A DNA stretch of 64,000 nucleotides from Onchidella celtica (GCA_963931925.1 OZ007570.1:30476688-30540687), one strand, 5' to 3'. Counted from the stretch's first letter, positions 24,770 to 36,895 are shown. The notes: generated from the sequence alone by a model not told the origin. Made by a program: numbers and translations.

Positions 24770-24895
24770 GTCAAAAGGATTCAGTCGAAATTATTGAGTG
24801 AAACATTATCTCTATATCCACAATGTAAACTGAATGGCCAGTCAGTGGGCTATAATTTCATTGCACCCCCGTTAGCAATACATGCAGGTTGTTAA
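24770..24895 (+). CDS. Candidate second exon of the small secreted peptide
   Basis: Behind the acceptor TTCTCTTTTCAG (ending 24769) the phase-0 frame that continues from 24182 stays open for 41 residues to a TAA at 24893-24895. The joined product would be 59 residues: a signal peptide, then a short mature region beginning about QGQVKRIQSK, with two cysteines (in YPQCKLN and at the C-terminal HAGC). Support is the phase agreement, the splice signals and the signal peptide. Against it are the short length, no recognised family and no clear poly-A signal close by (an ATTAAA lies near 25070). Confidence 0.25.
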   Translation, partial: VKRIQSKLLSETLSLYPQCKLNGQSVGYNFIAPPLAIHAGC

Positions 24896-27598
24896 TGTCA
24901 TTCATCAGATGACGTTTAGAATCCCTGATTATTTTGTTCTTCCGATTGTTTGGTTCATGCTGCCAGTTTTGGATTTTGTTTAATGAATTTTTTGGAAAGG
25001 TTTCGAGTTGAGTTTAGGATAAGGTCGGAGGAACTGGCCTCGAAAACCATTTCGCTGGCGAAATAACAACATTAAAGTACATTTTCAAAAAATTGGCTGC
25101 AAACTCATCTTTGAAGACACATCATGAGTGTTTTGGCTACACAGCCGAAACAGCCACTACACCTGCACCTGTTTTTTTATTTCTACACAATTTTAAATGA
25201 GTGAAAAATGGTATAAAATATATTAGAAAACGCCTTCTCATTTCCTCTTGTCCTTTCAAGTTTATTGTTGTAAGCTTAGGCCCTCTAATGGAAATCTTTA
25301 TGAAAAAAAAAGGCCATAAGTGAAAGATTACACCCATCGTCATGTGAAATCTTTGGTAGTCGCAAGTCAAAGAATACCGGCATAACTGTCGTCCGTTCTC
25401 ATCCGCATTTTGTGTGTGTGTGTGTGTGTGTTTTGTTCTGACTTTCAAACGTCCACAATCTTTGTCCTGCTTAAAAAGTCATATGCTAACTTATTTTATC
25501 TTTCCATACATTTTTTTGGCTCAAATATCAAACAGTTCCGTTTTTTATACGAAAATTCTGGGTATCACTGGAGACTGCAAGTCCTGTCAGTTTTGTGTGT
25601 GCTTTTTTGGCACCGACCAAACTGCCCATTTGTGGTTTGCGCACAACTTCCGTTTGGTCAAATCTACGGTCTTGTGGGTTGGCTGGATCATAGGCAATCT
25701 TAGCTAATTTTGTTTAAAGTTTATCTGCCACTTCAACTGAGTCCTATCCACATACTGATCTGTGTTACCACAGATGGGCAAAGAGTAAGGTCAGGGTGAT
25801 CGTCACATTATGCAAGGCTTGATATGTATTAATTTGGTGACTGGGCAGCAGCAGAGGTGTAGACAGACTATTCAGTTGATGAAATAATGGTGGAATATTC
25901 CGTCACCGGGCGTAAACATAAACGATAACATTGAGCTGATTTCTTGAACCACGCCATCAAAATATCGTTGGTGATGGAGATAATGATAATGATGACGATG
26001 ATGATGATGGTGATGACAGTGATGAGGACCCCCGCCCCGAGTAACTGCCATGATACGCGTCTGACTTGGCTGATAAGCAGATGTAAAGTTGAATAAAACA
26101 AAATTCTACAACAACATAGAAAGGACTACCACTGTAAATAATTGTTCATGACCCACCCTCTATGATTCCCAAGGCACGCCTTTGACAGAAAGGCTCAATT
26201 TACCTTAAATTCGGAGAGTCGCAGATGTTACAAGATATAATCCGACAAAACCACAACTTTGACGTCCTGTAAACAACTGTGTTGGACTACAAGTAATCCC
26301 ATGGTACAATAGGCCCCTATAGTACTCCAGCGGTTGGACAGGAGACTTACTCGAGTATAAGCCGACACTGGACTGAAACTGTACCGGTACCTTCTGTCCA
26401 GTAGTGAAGACATGTTAGAGTTTTAGCATTGGCGTAATATATTATGTATTATAATCCTCTACAAGGAAGATTTAACTGTTTCGGGAGAGGTGGGAGGAAA
26501 ATGGCAGACCAGACAAGGTGGACAAGTGGTGATCTTTGAATGATCAATGTGCCGGCCACTAGGTACTGGTTGATGTACCCGGCATTACCCGGGATAAACC
26601 GGTGTTCCCACTCCTCTCTCTCCCTGCTGGCTCTGTCTTATCAAGACAATTTCTCATTGCCTCGCATCTCAGCGTCAAGCTATGGTAACAATGCGTTATA
26701 TTCATGATTTTTTTTTGTTTTTTGTTTTTTAATGTTGTCGTCGTTGCTGTTGTTAATTTAAAACGAACACCATGGCTGAGAGTTTACATCTTGAATATTG
26801 GAATATTTATATGAGTTAACATAATTATAATTGCAGGAAAAGTAAGGAATGCAAAACCTGGTCTTTTTGTTCTACAATTCAGAACACAGGAAAGAGTATC
26901 GAGTATATTTTGTTTAAACTGTCAAGCTGCCCATCACAATCAACTAATTAATACATGTGCATAGCTTCTTTCTCAATGTCACCGTTTACTCCGCAGCAGC
27001 ATTATCTTGGCATAACTTTTCTTAATTTGCCCTCCGTCACATAAGATCATACACTTGAGTTAGTTGTTTAAAATAAACAGGTGGTACACACACACTGAAT
27101 GGACAATGAACCCGTCGTAGCCTGCATGAAACATTGGCAGTCAGCAAAACATCCGCGAGCTACTGAACTGAACAACTGACACCTTTGACATACCAGTAAT
27201 TATAATTTCTTATTATGTAGACCGTGTGAACTATTTTTGTCATGAGTTATTATTATCTCACCTGGTTTTAATTTTGTTAAATTTTAAATCACCAGTAGGT
27301 CCAGTAAGTGCCTATTAACATCTTGAGACGAATTTTTGGACTTTGACCTGTCTGAAGTGGTTTATAACCTTATTTAAAATAATTTATTTCCTTTCGTGCT
27401 AGACAGAGATAGGGGTCACGGTAAAGAGGCCGATGAGGTTCAGAGACAAAGGTGTCATTCCTCTCCTTTCTGACCTACTCATTCTTCGCTTCACTCCATC
27501 CCCCAGTTTTTCCCCACCCTGTTGATGACGAAAAATACGGGCATGAAAACACACGTTCATTGTCGGGCAAAAAAATCTGGTTGACTGCAGGGAAAAGA
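24896..27598. other. No gene seen; simple repeats only
   Basis: Contains a (TG)n run at 25410-25431 and a GAT/GATGAT-rich patch near 25975-26025. Short frames on both strands here have no coding character. No transposon ends were recognised. Confidence 0.5.
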
Positions 27599-27793
27599 GA
27601 ATGTCGGACACCCATTCAGAGCTAAATTGTTGTATCTCCAGTGATATGAATTGGGGTTCATAATGGCAATACTGTAATAATGACAAACTGCTTCTTGCAA
27701 TTTTTTCGTTATTCCGTTATCTTTAACCAGTTCCAAGTTACAGTGAAGCAGTATTGTATCTCCCTTAAAAATGAGATCATTGAGACCAATAAT

Positions 27794-28085
27794 GTGGTAT
27801 TGCCGAGTAGGTCTAGAGGCAAGGTGCTCGCCTCTCATGCCAAGGGTCCCGGGTTCTAAACCCGGGCAGTGCAGGCATGTTGGAAATTGGATTTTTCTCA
27901 TATTTTCAAGTCCCTGGTCCTATTGGGGGGTAGGATCGAGTACCTAGTCTTCTCGGATAAGGACGAAAAAATTCGGAGGGCCCGTGTGCACGTTGCGCAC
28001 GTTAAAGATACATTGGCAGTTGGAAATCGTAAAGAGCAGGCCGAAAGGCCGCTGCCCGGGCAAAATTGAAAATTGAAATTAATAG
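27794..28085 (+). mobile_element. tRNA-derived SINE
   Basis: The head is tRNA-like: an A-box-like TTGCCGAGTAGG, a stem with GAGGC...GCCTC, and a B-box-like GGGTTCTAAACCC inside a perfect CCCGGG/CCCGGG-type arm. A body follows with TTCTCGGATAAGGACGAAAA, GGCCCGTGTGCACGTTGCGC and ACGTTAAAGATACATTGGCA. I recognise this as the kind of conserved central domain seen in invertebrate SINEs. It ends in an A-rich tail (AAAATTGAAAATTGAAATTA). It lies inside the foldback element 27599-28503. Confidence 0.8.
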
Positions 28086-28159
28086 ATTAAAAGTTATCCA
28101 TATCACCCCCGCCAGAATTTATTATTCATTATTAAATATATATTGTTATTAATAAATAT

Positions 28160-28449
28160 TCAAATATTATTTGAGTTGTGTGTTGTGTGAACTGATGTGA
28201 GTTGTGAACTGCTGTGAGTTGTGAACTGTTGTGAGTTGTGAACTGCGCCTAACAGGCTGCGCTACAATTTGCTCTGAGATAGAGATAGAGAGAGTGAGCG
28301 AGACAGGGAGAGAGAAAGAAGCAGTGCAGTGTGTTGAGCGCTTCGCCGGCAGCTCCATTCTGCTCTGTGGTTGACATGTTGTTTCTGTAAAGCGCATAGA
28401 GCATTTTAAATGGATATGCGCTATATAAATGCTATACATTACATTATTA
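28160..28449 (+). mobile_element. SINE/LINE tail of L2 type with GTGAGTTGTGAACT minirepeats
   Basis: The 3' portion reads TAAAGCGCATAGAGCATTTT then GCGCTATATAAATGCTATAC, the hairpin-like 3' end shared by L2-group LINEs and their SINE partners. It ends in ACATTACATTATTATT. The 5' portion has four tandem GTGAGTTGTGAACTG-like units of about 18 bp (28197-28245) and a GA-rich run. It lies inside the foldback element 27599-28503. Confidence 0.6.
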
Positions 28450-28639
28450 TTCATATCACTGGAGATACAACAATTTTGCTCTATACCCGCGTCATGGACA
28501 TTTTTTTTTTTTTTTGGTATGATTCAGCTCAAACCCAGTATACCTTTACTTAAGGGACATTCCGCAGAATGTGGTACCTAAGAACAATTAATTTTTCAAA
28601 CCATGCCTGGGCAAAAAATTAATGGTTGTGTTGTAAATC

Positions 28640-29100
28640 AGGATGTTCAACACCACCATAAAGCCTGTTTTACCGTACGGCTCAGAGACGTGGAGAACCA
28701 CTGTCACGACCATGGGGAAAATCCAGACGTTTGTCAACACCTGCCTCAGGAAGATCCTGCGAATTCGCTGACCTGAAGTCATCAGCTACCAGGACCTGTG
28801 GCAGCGAGCGAAACAGCAGCCTACACAAAGAAATTCTACAGAGACGCTGGAGATGCATAGGACACACGCTTCGGAAACCTCTGCATTCAGCACCACAAGA
28901 CAAGCCCTCACATGGAACCCTCAAGGGAAAAAGGAAAAGAGGCCGGCAGAAAAACACCTGGTGCCGGGACTTGGAGGCAGACACCAAGAAGATGGGTCGC
29001 ACCTGAGGACAGCTGGAACGATTGGCCCAGGACCGGGATGCCTGGAGAGCTCTTGTTGGCGGCCTATGTCCCAGGATGGATCACGGCGGAAGTGAAGTAA
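28640..29100 (+). mobile_element. RTE-type LINE C-terminal fragment, degenerate
   Basis: Across shifted frames it reads LPYGSETWRTTVTTMGKIQT, FVNTCLRKILRIR, RRWRCIGHTLRKP, KGKRKRGRQKNTWCRD and LAQDRDAW. This is the region after the reverse transcriptase in RTE/SR2-like LINEs and is homologous to 47940-48330. At least one stop (after ILRIR) and a frame change near the end of the TWCRDLEADTKKMG part break it. No RT core is present. The 3' end lies near the GAAGTGAAGTAAAG at about 29090-29100. Confidence 0.8.
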
Positions 29101-30788
29101 AGTGTGTTGTAAAGGGTAATAATTAAATTAACATTTTTGGTTTGCATTATCTTCCTCGCGTGATCATGTGACTTAGCGACCATCTTGGAAAAGAGCGCAT
29201 GTTTGCAACCTCCCATCATTTATGTTCCACCAGTTACTCAACTAATTGCCCTATTGTGTTTAAAAGTAAAACTTTATTATTTATATTTTTTTTTAAAGCT
29301 CAAATGCATTCTTTTTAATATAGAAAAACATTGTTCACTAATCCTGTTGGTTTTGTTTCACCAATTTCTGCAGTTTCGTTTTGCTATGTAAAAAAAACAT
29401 GGTATTTTTGCTGTCCCATCAGTTACCAACTAAATTGAAGGCAATTGAATGGACTCGTCTTAATTTTTATTATTTAAAACACATTTTTATCATTTCTGTA
29501 CTATTTTTCTGGAGGACTGATCAATCATTTTGGAATAAATGGTTGGTTATTTATTTAGTGACCTATTCTTTCTTTAAAAGTATTATCTGAACGTCCCATC
29601 AGTTACCATGGAATGTCCCACAAACTAGTTGACAATCAGCAAAGTTACCTCAGAGCTCCACACGATCAAAGGTTAAGCCTTCTCATCATTGAAGACAGGT
29701 CAACGACTCCGTACTGTACCCTGACACGAATAGATGGTCACCAGGAACAGGGCGACCGCAGCATAAAAATACTGTTGATGATGTGGGAGACAGTGGCGTG
29801 ATGAAATCTTGATTCTGAATTTGAATTTTGAAAAAACATTTGTGTTTTTTTTTCAACGTTTTGAGCCTTTGCAGGAGATTTTGCAAGGCGGATTGGTGGG
29901 TCGAGCATAGATAATTTGTTTTATAGTCACTCATTGAAATAAAGATAAAGTCGACTTTGTGAGAAAGTTTGCAGGTCGGGTTGGAGAGATGAGCATGCAT
30001 GTAGCCACGTATTGAAGAGGAAGACAAGGTCTAATCTTTGTGCAGCAAATAGACAAGCTCGATTTCTCAAACAGTTTAACGTGCGGTGTCGCACAAATCA
30101 AACCATGCGGATTTTTCTTTTTAAAAAGAGTCATCATACACACAGACCCTAGACATGCTTAGACCCGAAACCCAAAGGCAAAATTTAACATTCTACGTCC
30201 CTTCCATCCTCGCCCCTAAGTGCCTGCGGAATGGAAATAAGTGTAGAATTAAGTTTCTGGAGTCTAACAGGCCAATACGGAGGATAATACCCAGCCACAC
30301 CAAGCCATTAAGATGCAATAGAGAACGTGTCTTGAAAACCCACATTTTATTATTTTTAATCTAGGCTTCTAGAGTATCTCGTCACCATTTTCTACCTACA
30401 ATGTGATATCTGTTGTAAGTGTTTTTGAAAAGCTGGGGAAAGGGGGAAGGGGACTGGGTGGGTATTTATCAGTGAGAGAAACGAACATGTGACTTTCGCA
30501 TGCCAACTTTGTACATGTACAATCATGTAATATGCGAAGACCTTCACAACTTCTCTGAAAAGTATGTGGTGGTGTCATGATTTGGAATTACAATGAGCGT
30601 TGCCATTATCGTCAGAATGTCGAAAGGGCCAAGTGTCTGTTACATCGGTCGTTTCTCTTGCTGCCTTTTTGATTCCACATGACAAGGACGTGATCAGTAA
30701 GGAATATCAACAACAATATCATTGCATGCAGAGGCGTGTATCTTTTTACTTTGCGAGGGCCTCGGTCGCAGGTAGTCTCCCCTCCCCC
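29101..30788. other. No gene seen
   Basis: AT-rich sequence. The phrase GTCCCATCAGTTACC occurs twice (about 29414 and 29593), and GGAATAAATGG at 29531 is the only poly-A-like signal. A hAT-like start CAGAGGCGTGTATCTTTTTA lies near 30730, but no matching right end was found. Confidence 0.4.
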
Positions 30789-31135
30789 CGGGCCTGATTA
30801 AGACTTTTAGAGGCCCTAAGCACTTGGTGCTGTAAATGTAACACAAAACATGGAACAAAAATAATGCATTAAAAATGAAAAATTAAAAAAGCGAGTCTAA
30901 AACGCCAGCAAATACTTTTGATTTTTTTTCATTTATTGTGCGTGTTTGTGTATGTGTGTGTGTGTGGGGGGGCGCTTTTTGTGGATCCTGGTTCAGCTGC
31001 ACATCATTTTGCAGTTTTGCACCATATGAACCATGGTAAATCCGGCGATGAAAAATTTCTGTGGTGCCCCTCTTCCCTTGATGCCCTAAGCATGTGCTTA
31101 TTTTGCTTAATGACTTAATGGTTAATCCAGCCCTG
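30789..31135. mobile_element. Possible hAT-like MITE, poorly defined
   Basis: Begins CGGGCCTGATTAAGACTTTT and ends GGTTAATCCAGCCCTG, whose reverse complement is CAGGGCTGGATTAACC. The termini match loosely, and both sides carry GGCCCTAAGCA / GCCCTAAGCATGTG. Flanks are C-runs, so a target duplication cannot be read. Confidence 0.4.
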
Positions 31136-31513
31136 CCCCCCCCCCTTGATTTCTCTGTTCTTGTTTCTGTTGTGCTTGGTCTGCGGTCAGTCTGGTCAGT
31201 CTGTCCAAGATGGTGGACGGAAAACGCCAAGGATTGAGTAGTTCAAGTTAGGAAAAGCGAAGGAGGAAGGATGCTTTGCTTATTTGGAGGGAAGGAGGGG
31301 GGGGGGGTGCGGGGCTGTTTCTGGTATTCTTTCAGGAGGCTGGTCTTCTCCAGCAGATCCTAGTACTCACTCCTTGCTCTGGGTGTCCACGAATTGTATA
31401 ACCATTGGTGCTCTGACGAATTTGCAGAGTGTGCAGGTAAAGAGGATGGGTGTGTCTATGTATGTGAGTTGGGGAGGGGGATTATTAGTTACACTGGAAT
31501 TGGAATTGGTCTT

Positions 31514-32584
31514 TGTCACGAGCGAGTGAGCGGGGGTCAGTGAGTGCGGGGAAGGGAATTGAAGCGTGCATGTTGTGAGTGAAGTTGAGGCGTAGTAGAG
31601 GCAAAATCTGAATAGTCAGATCACTGCAAGTTAAGAGTCCAAGGGGACAGACGTGAGAGAGCAGTCGGGAGATTGTGTGTTTTCCAGTGATGACTGGTAG
31701 GTTGAACTATGATTTATAATGATGATGATTGATGTACTATATTCTCCTATGACCATGATGTAAATAAGTTATATGTGAGGAATGTGAAAGTCATTGATTA
31801 CTGTGTATAGAGATGTGCGCAATGAGCGATAGATGTAAGTTCGGATCATGGATGCGTAGCGAGTCTGAGTGCTGTGTGGTACGGTAGAGGTGTGTTACCG
31901 TAAGAGGTGTGGTGAGTGAAAGGTGGACTATTGTGTGTACGCTTGATAGTTCGTAATGAGTGGTGAAGTGGATAGTAATTGTATGGTGTTATAGAAATGT
32001 AATGTTATTCTTATAGGTGCCGGGGTCGGGCAGAGAAGCCACCCGCGGTGAGCGGACTTGTGCCGGGGTTGGGCCGAAGGCTACCCACAGGCCTGCCTGA
32101 GTGAAGCTGTCGCGCAGGACAGCGGGAGCACATGAGTCGTGGCAGTCTGGCCACAGACAGGGACGTTGTTATTGTCCTTGTTGTTATTAAGATGTTAATG
32201 TGCTATTGAGATACTAATGTGCTATTGATATATTAATGTGCTATTAAGACATCCAGGGGAGATTGAGATACGGAGATTAGGTTGAGCCGGAGCCAATAAG
32301 AGAGGCCAGCAAGTAATATATATATGGATGTGAGGCTGAGGCCAGAGCCTAGTTAGAAAGTAACTATCGGGTTGTGGACCCGGATATGAATGAATGTTGG
32401 GAATACTGACCATTGAATGGTATTTGAATGGAGTTAATGTAATGGATGTAATTGCACAGATATCTTATCTTTATATATAATAAATGTGTGAGTCTGTTTG
32501 GTTGTTCTGTTAAGTGTTATACTTGTTTGTTCGTGATTGTTGTCCTGTCATAACATTACATCTCCCAGTCTGGGATTTGTGACA
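31514..32584 (+). mobile_element. Solo LTR of an LTR retrotransposon (fossil)
   Basis: A 1071-bp segment begins TGTCAC and ends GTGACA, the TG...CA ends with short inverted repeats expected of an LTR. It is flanked on both sides by GTCTT (31509-31513 and 32585-32589), a perfect 5-bp target duplication. An AATAAA lies about 100 bp before the right end (32479-32484) with TTTATATATAA just before it. No internal region, primer-binding site or second LTR is present nearby, so this is a solo LTR left by recombination. A 5-bp duplication fits Gypsy, Copia or BEL types. The superfamily is not decided. The exact duplication suggests moderate age. Confidence 0.85.
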
Positions 32585-32589
32585 GTCTT

Positions 32590-33544
32590 GAGACATTATT
32601 AATTTATTCACCTTGACCAACTGGACAGTGCAGTTTCCTCAGTGACGTCTTCGTCTCATTAGTGGTCTACGCCTTGTCTTTGAAATTCCCTGATCCAGAC
32701 CACCTCAGATTGTATCCTACAGATAAACAGTGACATGCCACTGGCCACATCTCTATTGTCAGTTCATTGATCTCCAGACCCAGACGACCTACTTGTAACA
32801 GGCTACTCATCATTGACCTTTGAGCTCCTTCCACGCGGCAACACTGCAAGGTGAAGGCTACAAGCAGTGCCTCTTTCAGACGAACCAAAGCAGCCCATTT
32901 CAGTGGCAAGAGACATCGCGTAACCCAACAAAGCATGAATAAAAACTAAGTTTTAGGACTAATCAGACGCAGTGGTCAAGGCCCACATTTTCGTAATCTT
33001 TGATATAAATAGATATGATTAACAGAACTGCACTGATAAATCATTGGTCACTTTATTCCCTCTTGCTGCACAAAAGCTAGAGCCGATTTTTGAAATTTTT
33101 CTCTGTGCCAGAGCGCAATTGTTTTGTTTGCAAGCAACAGTTTCAGCGGCCGAAATAAAATCATCCATATTATAAATTGAAATTTGTGCAAACGAGTAAA
33201 TTAAAATAATAATTACAGGGTAAAAATTACATTGCAGTGCGTTTTGGTATTATCGTATTTTTAAAATCCTATTCGACCTCAGAAACTGTCCGGTGACACT
33301 ACCTTGTCTTTATTTCTCCTTTTCATTTAGTTCTTCAGTCTGATCTCTCAGGGCCTATTGTACACCCCCCCCCATCCCCCACCCCCAAAAGAAAAAAACC
33401 CGGCGACCGGCACTGCACTGTGGCGACGACGTGTCTGCGCCTGTTGTAACTGGGTTGCAGTGACACTAAAGCAAATTTCCCAAATGGGATTAAAGAAGAA
33501 TACAAAACACACACACACACACACACACGCACACATACACGCAT

Positions 33545-33580
<36 letters not shown>

Positions 33581-35458
33581 ATACACTGTCCGTGTCAAGA
33601 ATCAGTATTCGCAGCTGGAGCCAAAGATTATGCACCCTAGTGCAGATGTGAATCTTCATAATGCTGACTAAGATCCTACTCAGTACCTAAAAATATGTAC
33701 GGAAACAGATGAGATCAGTTTGTTAATAAGATAAAAATATCTTAAACCTGATCGGTACCAGCTGCGTCTCTTCTGTTACTTTCCACCGTCATGTCAAAAT
33801 CCGCTCTTTATTGTTCATTTCCGGCTGTCATGATCACATTAGGATCATAAATGCCGTGCTAGGTCACGACGTCAGTGAGTTAATTTTTACGATCTTGTTG
33901 ATTATAACCAGCGTAATTTGTCCTTGAGCTGTTCCCGTGAACAGTTTGTTTTGAAACACCTTTTTTCTGATGGATGGAGAGAAGGAGGGGCGAGACAGAA
34001 TAAATGTATAGCTAGGAATGACAGAGCAGTTCTCGACCCCGTGATTTTGATTAACATAGATAAGGGGCGAGTAAAGGTAGTTTATTTAGACGCTTAGTTG
34101 GCGTTCGGAAATTCGTGCATAAGAGTAGAAAGCACGGGGTTTGAAGATTTTAGTAGTTAATGTTTCGCATTTTAAATTTTGTCTAGACCGTAAAATTGAC
34201 CTTGATTTTGGCGCAAGGCCATGACAAGCATAAATTAATATTGCAGGCTGAGCTGAAGCGACTGCACCAATCAAATGTATGAATCTGGACGGAAGGTCGA
34301 GACATAGCTTTAGTATTTAAACCCGTGCAGAGCTTAGATAGAGGCCACATGTAGACAGTCCATTTACGAGGTGGACGGCGATAGTCCTCAGCCAGATGAG
34401 AGACATAGAGACGCAGTTGAGCAGTCCATATTGTGAGGAGCGCCATGATTTTAAAGCTCCAGAGCCTAAGCTACTTGGTTTGATATGAACCCACAGCGTT
34501 TACATCCAGCGCTCTCACTCCCAGTGAGGGCCTAATGGTGAGAGTTCATACTAATTTGTAATGATGAAAGTGAACCGTTCTACTTACTTTTGAAGACAGT
34601 TTCAGAGCTACCGCCAGACAACGCATGGTTGTACAAGCATTCTCCATGGCGTGTCTAGAGGAAATGTCCATATCATAACATGTCTCATTGAATTAATAGA
34701 ATTTAAACTGTTATATCCGTCGCCACGTGCGCGGATTCTATTTGGCATCTAACTCATATGACCTGCAAGTAGTTAGAGTGAATAAGTTAGTCTTTATAGA
34801 AAGCTGTAGTTTCATTAGTTAGATTCACTTGCCTTTGAATTGATATTTATATTTATAATTATATTTGTTACATTAATTCCTGTAATTAAACTGCCCTACA
34901 GTTCTGCTAAAAATCAAAGCAATTGATTTATTTAGTTTTTAGAGTGCAAGTATTTTTTTTGTGTGTTCGTCGATTGTGGGAGCGGACCTCGAAAGAGTGT
35001 CAGTCGAATTCTCCCCATCTAACCCACATCGCGACACCGGCCAATAATTATGCAAACATTCTTGGTACGCGCCGAAACACAGAATACCGAGACGGACCAT
35101 TCCTTCTTTCACTATAATTATGTCCACAACTTGCGCGCATATAAACACGGTGAGTACCACTCACAGAGTTCTGTGGTGCTAATCGTTTTCGTTCAGTTAT
35201 GAAGGGATATGATGGGAATTGTTGCATTGTTGACATGGATGATACGCGCGCAAGTCGACGGACGGAATTTGGCGAATTGAACTGTCTCGGTATCCTGTGT
35301 CTCGGGTCCACGCTACGTGGTCCTATGCTATAAATAGCTGTTTGGTGCACCAGCCACGCCCTCCTGTTCTTGCCGCCCCTCCTTGTTTCTATTCAATTCA
35401 GACCGTTATCACAATATATTTCTTGTTTTACATAACCGCTGTATTTCGTACAGCCCGA
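32590..35458. other. No gene seen; (CA)n inside
   Basis: Contains the CA microsatellite at 33507-33586 and a C-run near 33365. A possible donor-like GGTGAGT at 35150 and a TATAAATA at 35329-35336 have no supporting coding frame. Short frames on both strands are not convincing. Confidence 0.4.
33507..33586 (+). repeat. (CA)n microsatellite
   Basis: About 80 bp of CA dinucleotides with interruptions GCACACATACACGCATAC and ATATAC. Confidence 0.95.
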
Positions 35459-35640
35459 TGCAGAGTGGCCTAGCGGTTAGAGCACTTGAGTCAGATGCAA
35501 GAAGTCCCGGGTTCAAATTCTGCTCAAGGCGGAGTTCAGCCTGGCCATACTTCTCCCAGTTATTGACCTGAGGCTGGCCTCTTCTCAGATATGGCCTCAT
35601 TTTGCCGAGAAGAACGTAAAACCCCAACATAACAAACAAA
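35459..35640 (+). mobile_element. tRNA-derived SINE
   Basis: The tRNA-like head has an A-box TGGCCTAGCGGTTAGAGCAC and a B-box GGGTTCAAATTCTG at tRNA-like spacing. It is followed by CCTCTTCTCAGATATGGCC and GCCGAGAAGAACGTAAAACC, and ends with CCAACATAACAAACAAA. The head resembles a real tRNA more closely than the 27.8-kb SINE, but the acceptor stem and CCA context are not those of a functional tRNA gene. Immediately upstream of the MITE at 35719. Confidence 0.85.
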
Positions 35641-35718
35641 GCATAATATCAAGTCCTTCCTACTCCAAGTAAAGCGAAACAGCCTTTTACTTTCACTCAG
35701 ACTTTTCTCTCTCACTTT

Positions 35719-35898
35719 CAGTGGCGGATCTACAGTTTTGGAGCCTTGAAGCTTGATCTGTTATGTGGCCCCTTCACAACCTGCGACAGTAGGGCGACAT
35801 CCAACGAGGTTCATTAAAAAAATTTCATCACGGCCCCTCTGCTGAGACTGGGGCCTTGAAGCTTGACCTTTATTAGTTTCATAGTAGATCTGCCACTT
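35719..35898. mobile_element. hAT-like MITE, 180-bp family, copy 2
   Basis: Begins CAGTGGCGGATCTAC and ends GTAGATCTGCCACTT, 180 bp. Flanks CTCACTTT (35711-35718) and GTCACTTT (35899-35906) match at 7/8. The body shares GTAGGGCGACATCCAA and GGGGCCTTGAAGCTTGA with the copies at 10803 and 39515. Confidence 0.85.
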
Positions 35899-36651
35899 GT
35901 CACTTTTCTCCTTCCCTTTGCCCTTCATACAATCAGCGTTGACCATGTGACTGAACCATGCGATTATTTTCTATTTATTAATTGTCAGTGCAGAGTCTGC
36001 AGACCTAAACGTTTTGTAAACTTGAAAGTTAGGCTACAGGCAATCCAATCAGGCGTCGTGGGCCAGGAAAACAATGAGAATGCTACCACAAATGTAATTT
36101 AATTGCTGTTTGTCCGACTCAGATTTTCAGTTTGTCCCGATTTAGCTCCGTGTCAGGGTCGTCTTCGGTACTGCAGGTTTCATTCAGGTCACAAATGGGT
36201 GACCTAAGGTCAAATTTCAAGGCTTAGATTTTAGTGTCTTTACAAGAGACAGGGCAATGATATTTTTCCTTTGCCACAATATAATCGTTTTTGGGGTAGA
36301 ATCTCGATGACCTGAGGGCAAATTACCAAATTCCAGATTTTAGGGTCTCTGAGAAGTCCAGACATCTTCCTCTTTGAATGGAAACGAAATCATCTTGAAT
36401 AAAAGAAAGATATTTGAAAGACGGCGATTGAAAGACATTAAAACAATAATATTTTTCGGTATATGACCGTCATAATTATACGTCATGGTATTTCTGTCTT
36501 GTAGCCTGTCCGCCTGTATGAAAATCAGTGAATCTGTCCGTTCCTATCTCAATTATAGCGTGGCATTATGTAAGACCAGCCAAAACACGTCTGCTACACG
36601 TTCTTTCTTCGTGTATGATCAACTGAGATAGCACTGACACCCCCCCCCCCT
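35899..36651. other. No gene seen
   Basis: Sequence between a MITE and a tandem duplication. The pair of similar phrases TGACCTAAGGTCAAATTTC and TGACCTGAGGGCAAATTAC (about 36199 and 36310) suggests an old local duplication. Confidence 0.4.
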
Positions 36652-36895
36652 TCTCTGAGGTCCTGTTTCTCACGAACTCAGCCAATGGCTGTCTCGGTTT
36701 GTTTCTTTCCCCAATGTTTCTTGGTTCGTCTTCCGTGTTGGTGACTCTCTCTGAGGTCCTATTTCTCAGGGCCTCAGCCAAATTGAATGGCAATCAAGGT
36801 GGGTTTTTTCCCCCAACGTTTCTTAGTTCGTCTTCCGTATTGGTGTTCTTCTCCTTCTTCTCTCTCTCTCTCTCTCTGAGGTCGTGTTTCACTCA
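36652..36895 (+). repeat. Tandem duplication, about 96-bp unit, 2.4 copies
   Basis: Units begin TCTCTGAGGTCCTGTTTCTC (36652) and TCTCTGAGGTCCTATTTCTC (36748), with a third partial unit beginning TCTCTGAGGTCGTGTTTCAC near 36874. The second unit is lengthened by a CT run. Both full units share AATGGC, TTTGGTTCG/TTAGTTCG and GTCTTCCGT.TTGGTG. Confidence 0.8.

Larger units (their letters stand above)
27599..28503. mobile_element. Long-TIR foldback element carrying nested SINE-like insertions
   Basis: A left arm at about 27599-27651 (core TTGTTGTATCTCCAGTGATA, ending ATGAAT) is mirrored by a right arm at about 28449-28503 (core TATCACTGGAGATACAACAA). About 31 of 33 core bases match and weaker pairing continues outward (ATGTC). 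The 800 bp between contain a tRNA-derived SINE (27794-28085) and an L2-like tail (28160-28449), as if later insertions landed inside an older inverted-repeat element. The target duplication was not resolved. Confidence 0.65.

Noticed and set aside
35459-35535. A functional tRNA gene
   Set aside because: A and B boxes are present, but the sequence continues into a SINE body and the acceptor stem does not close.
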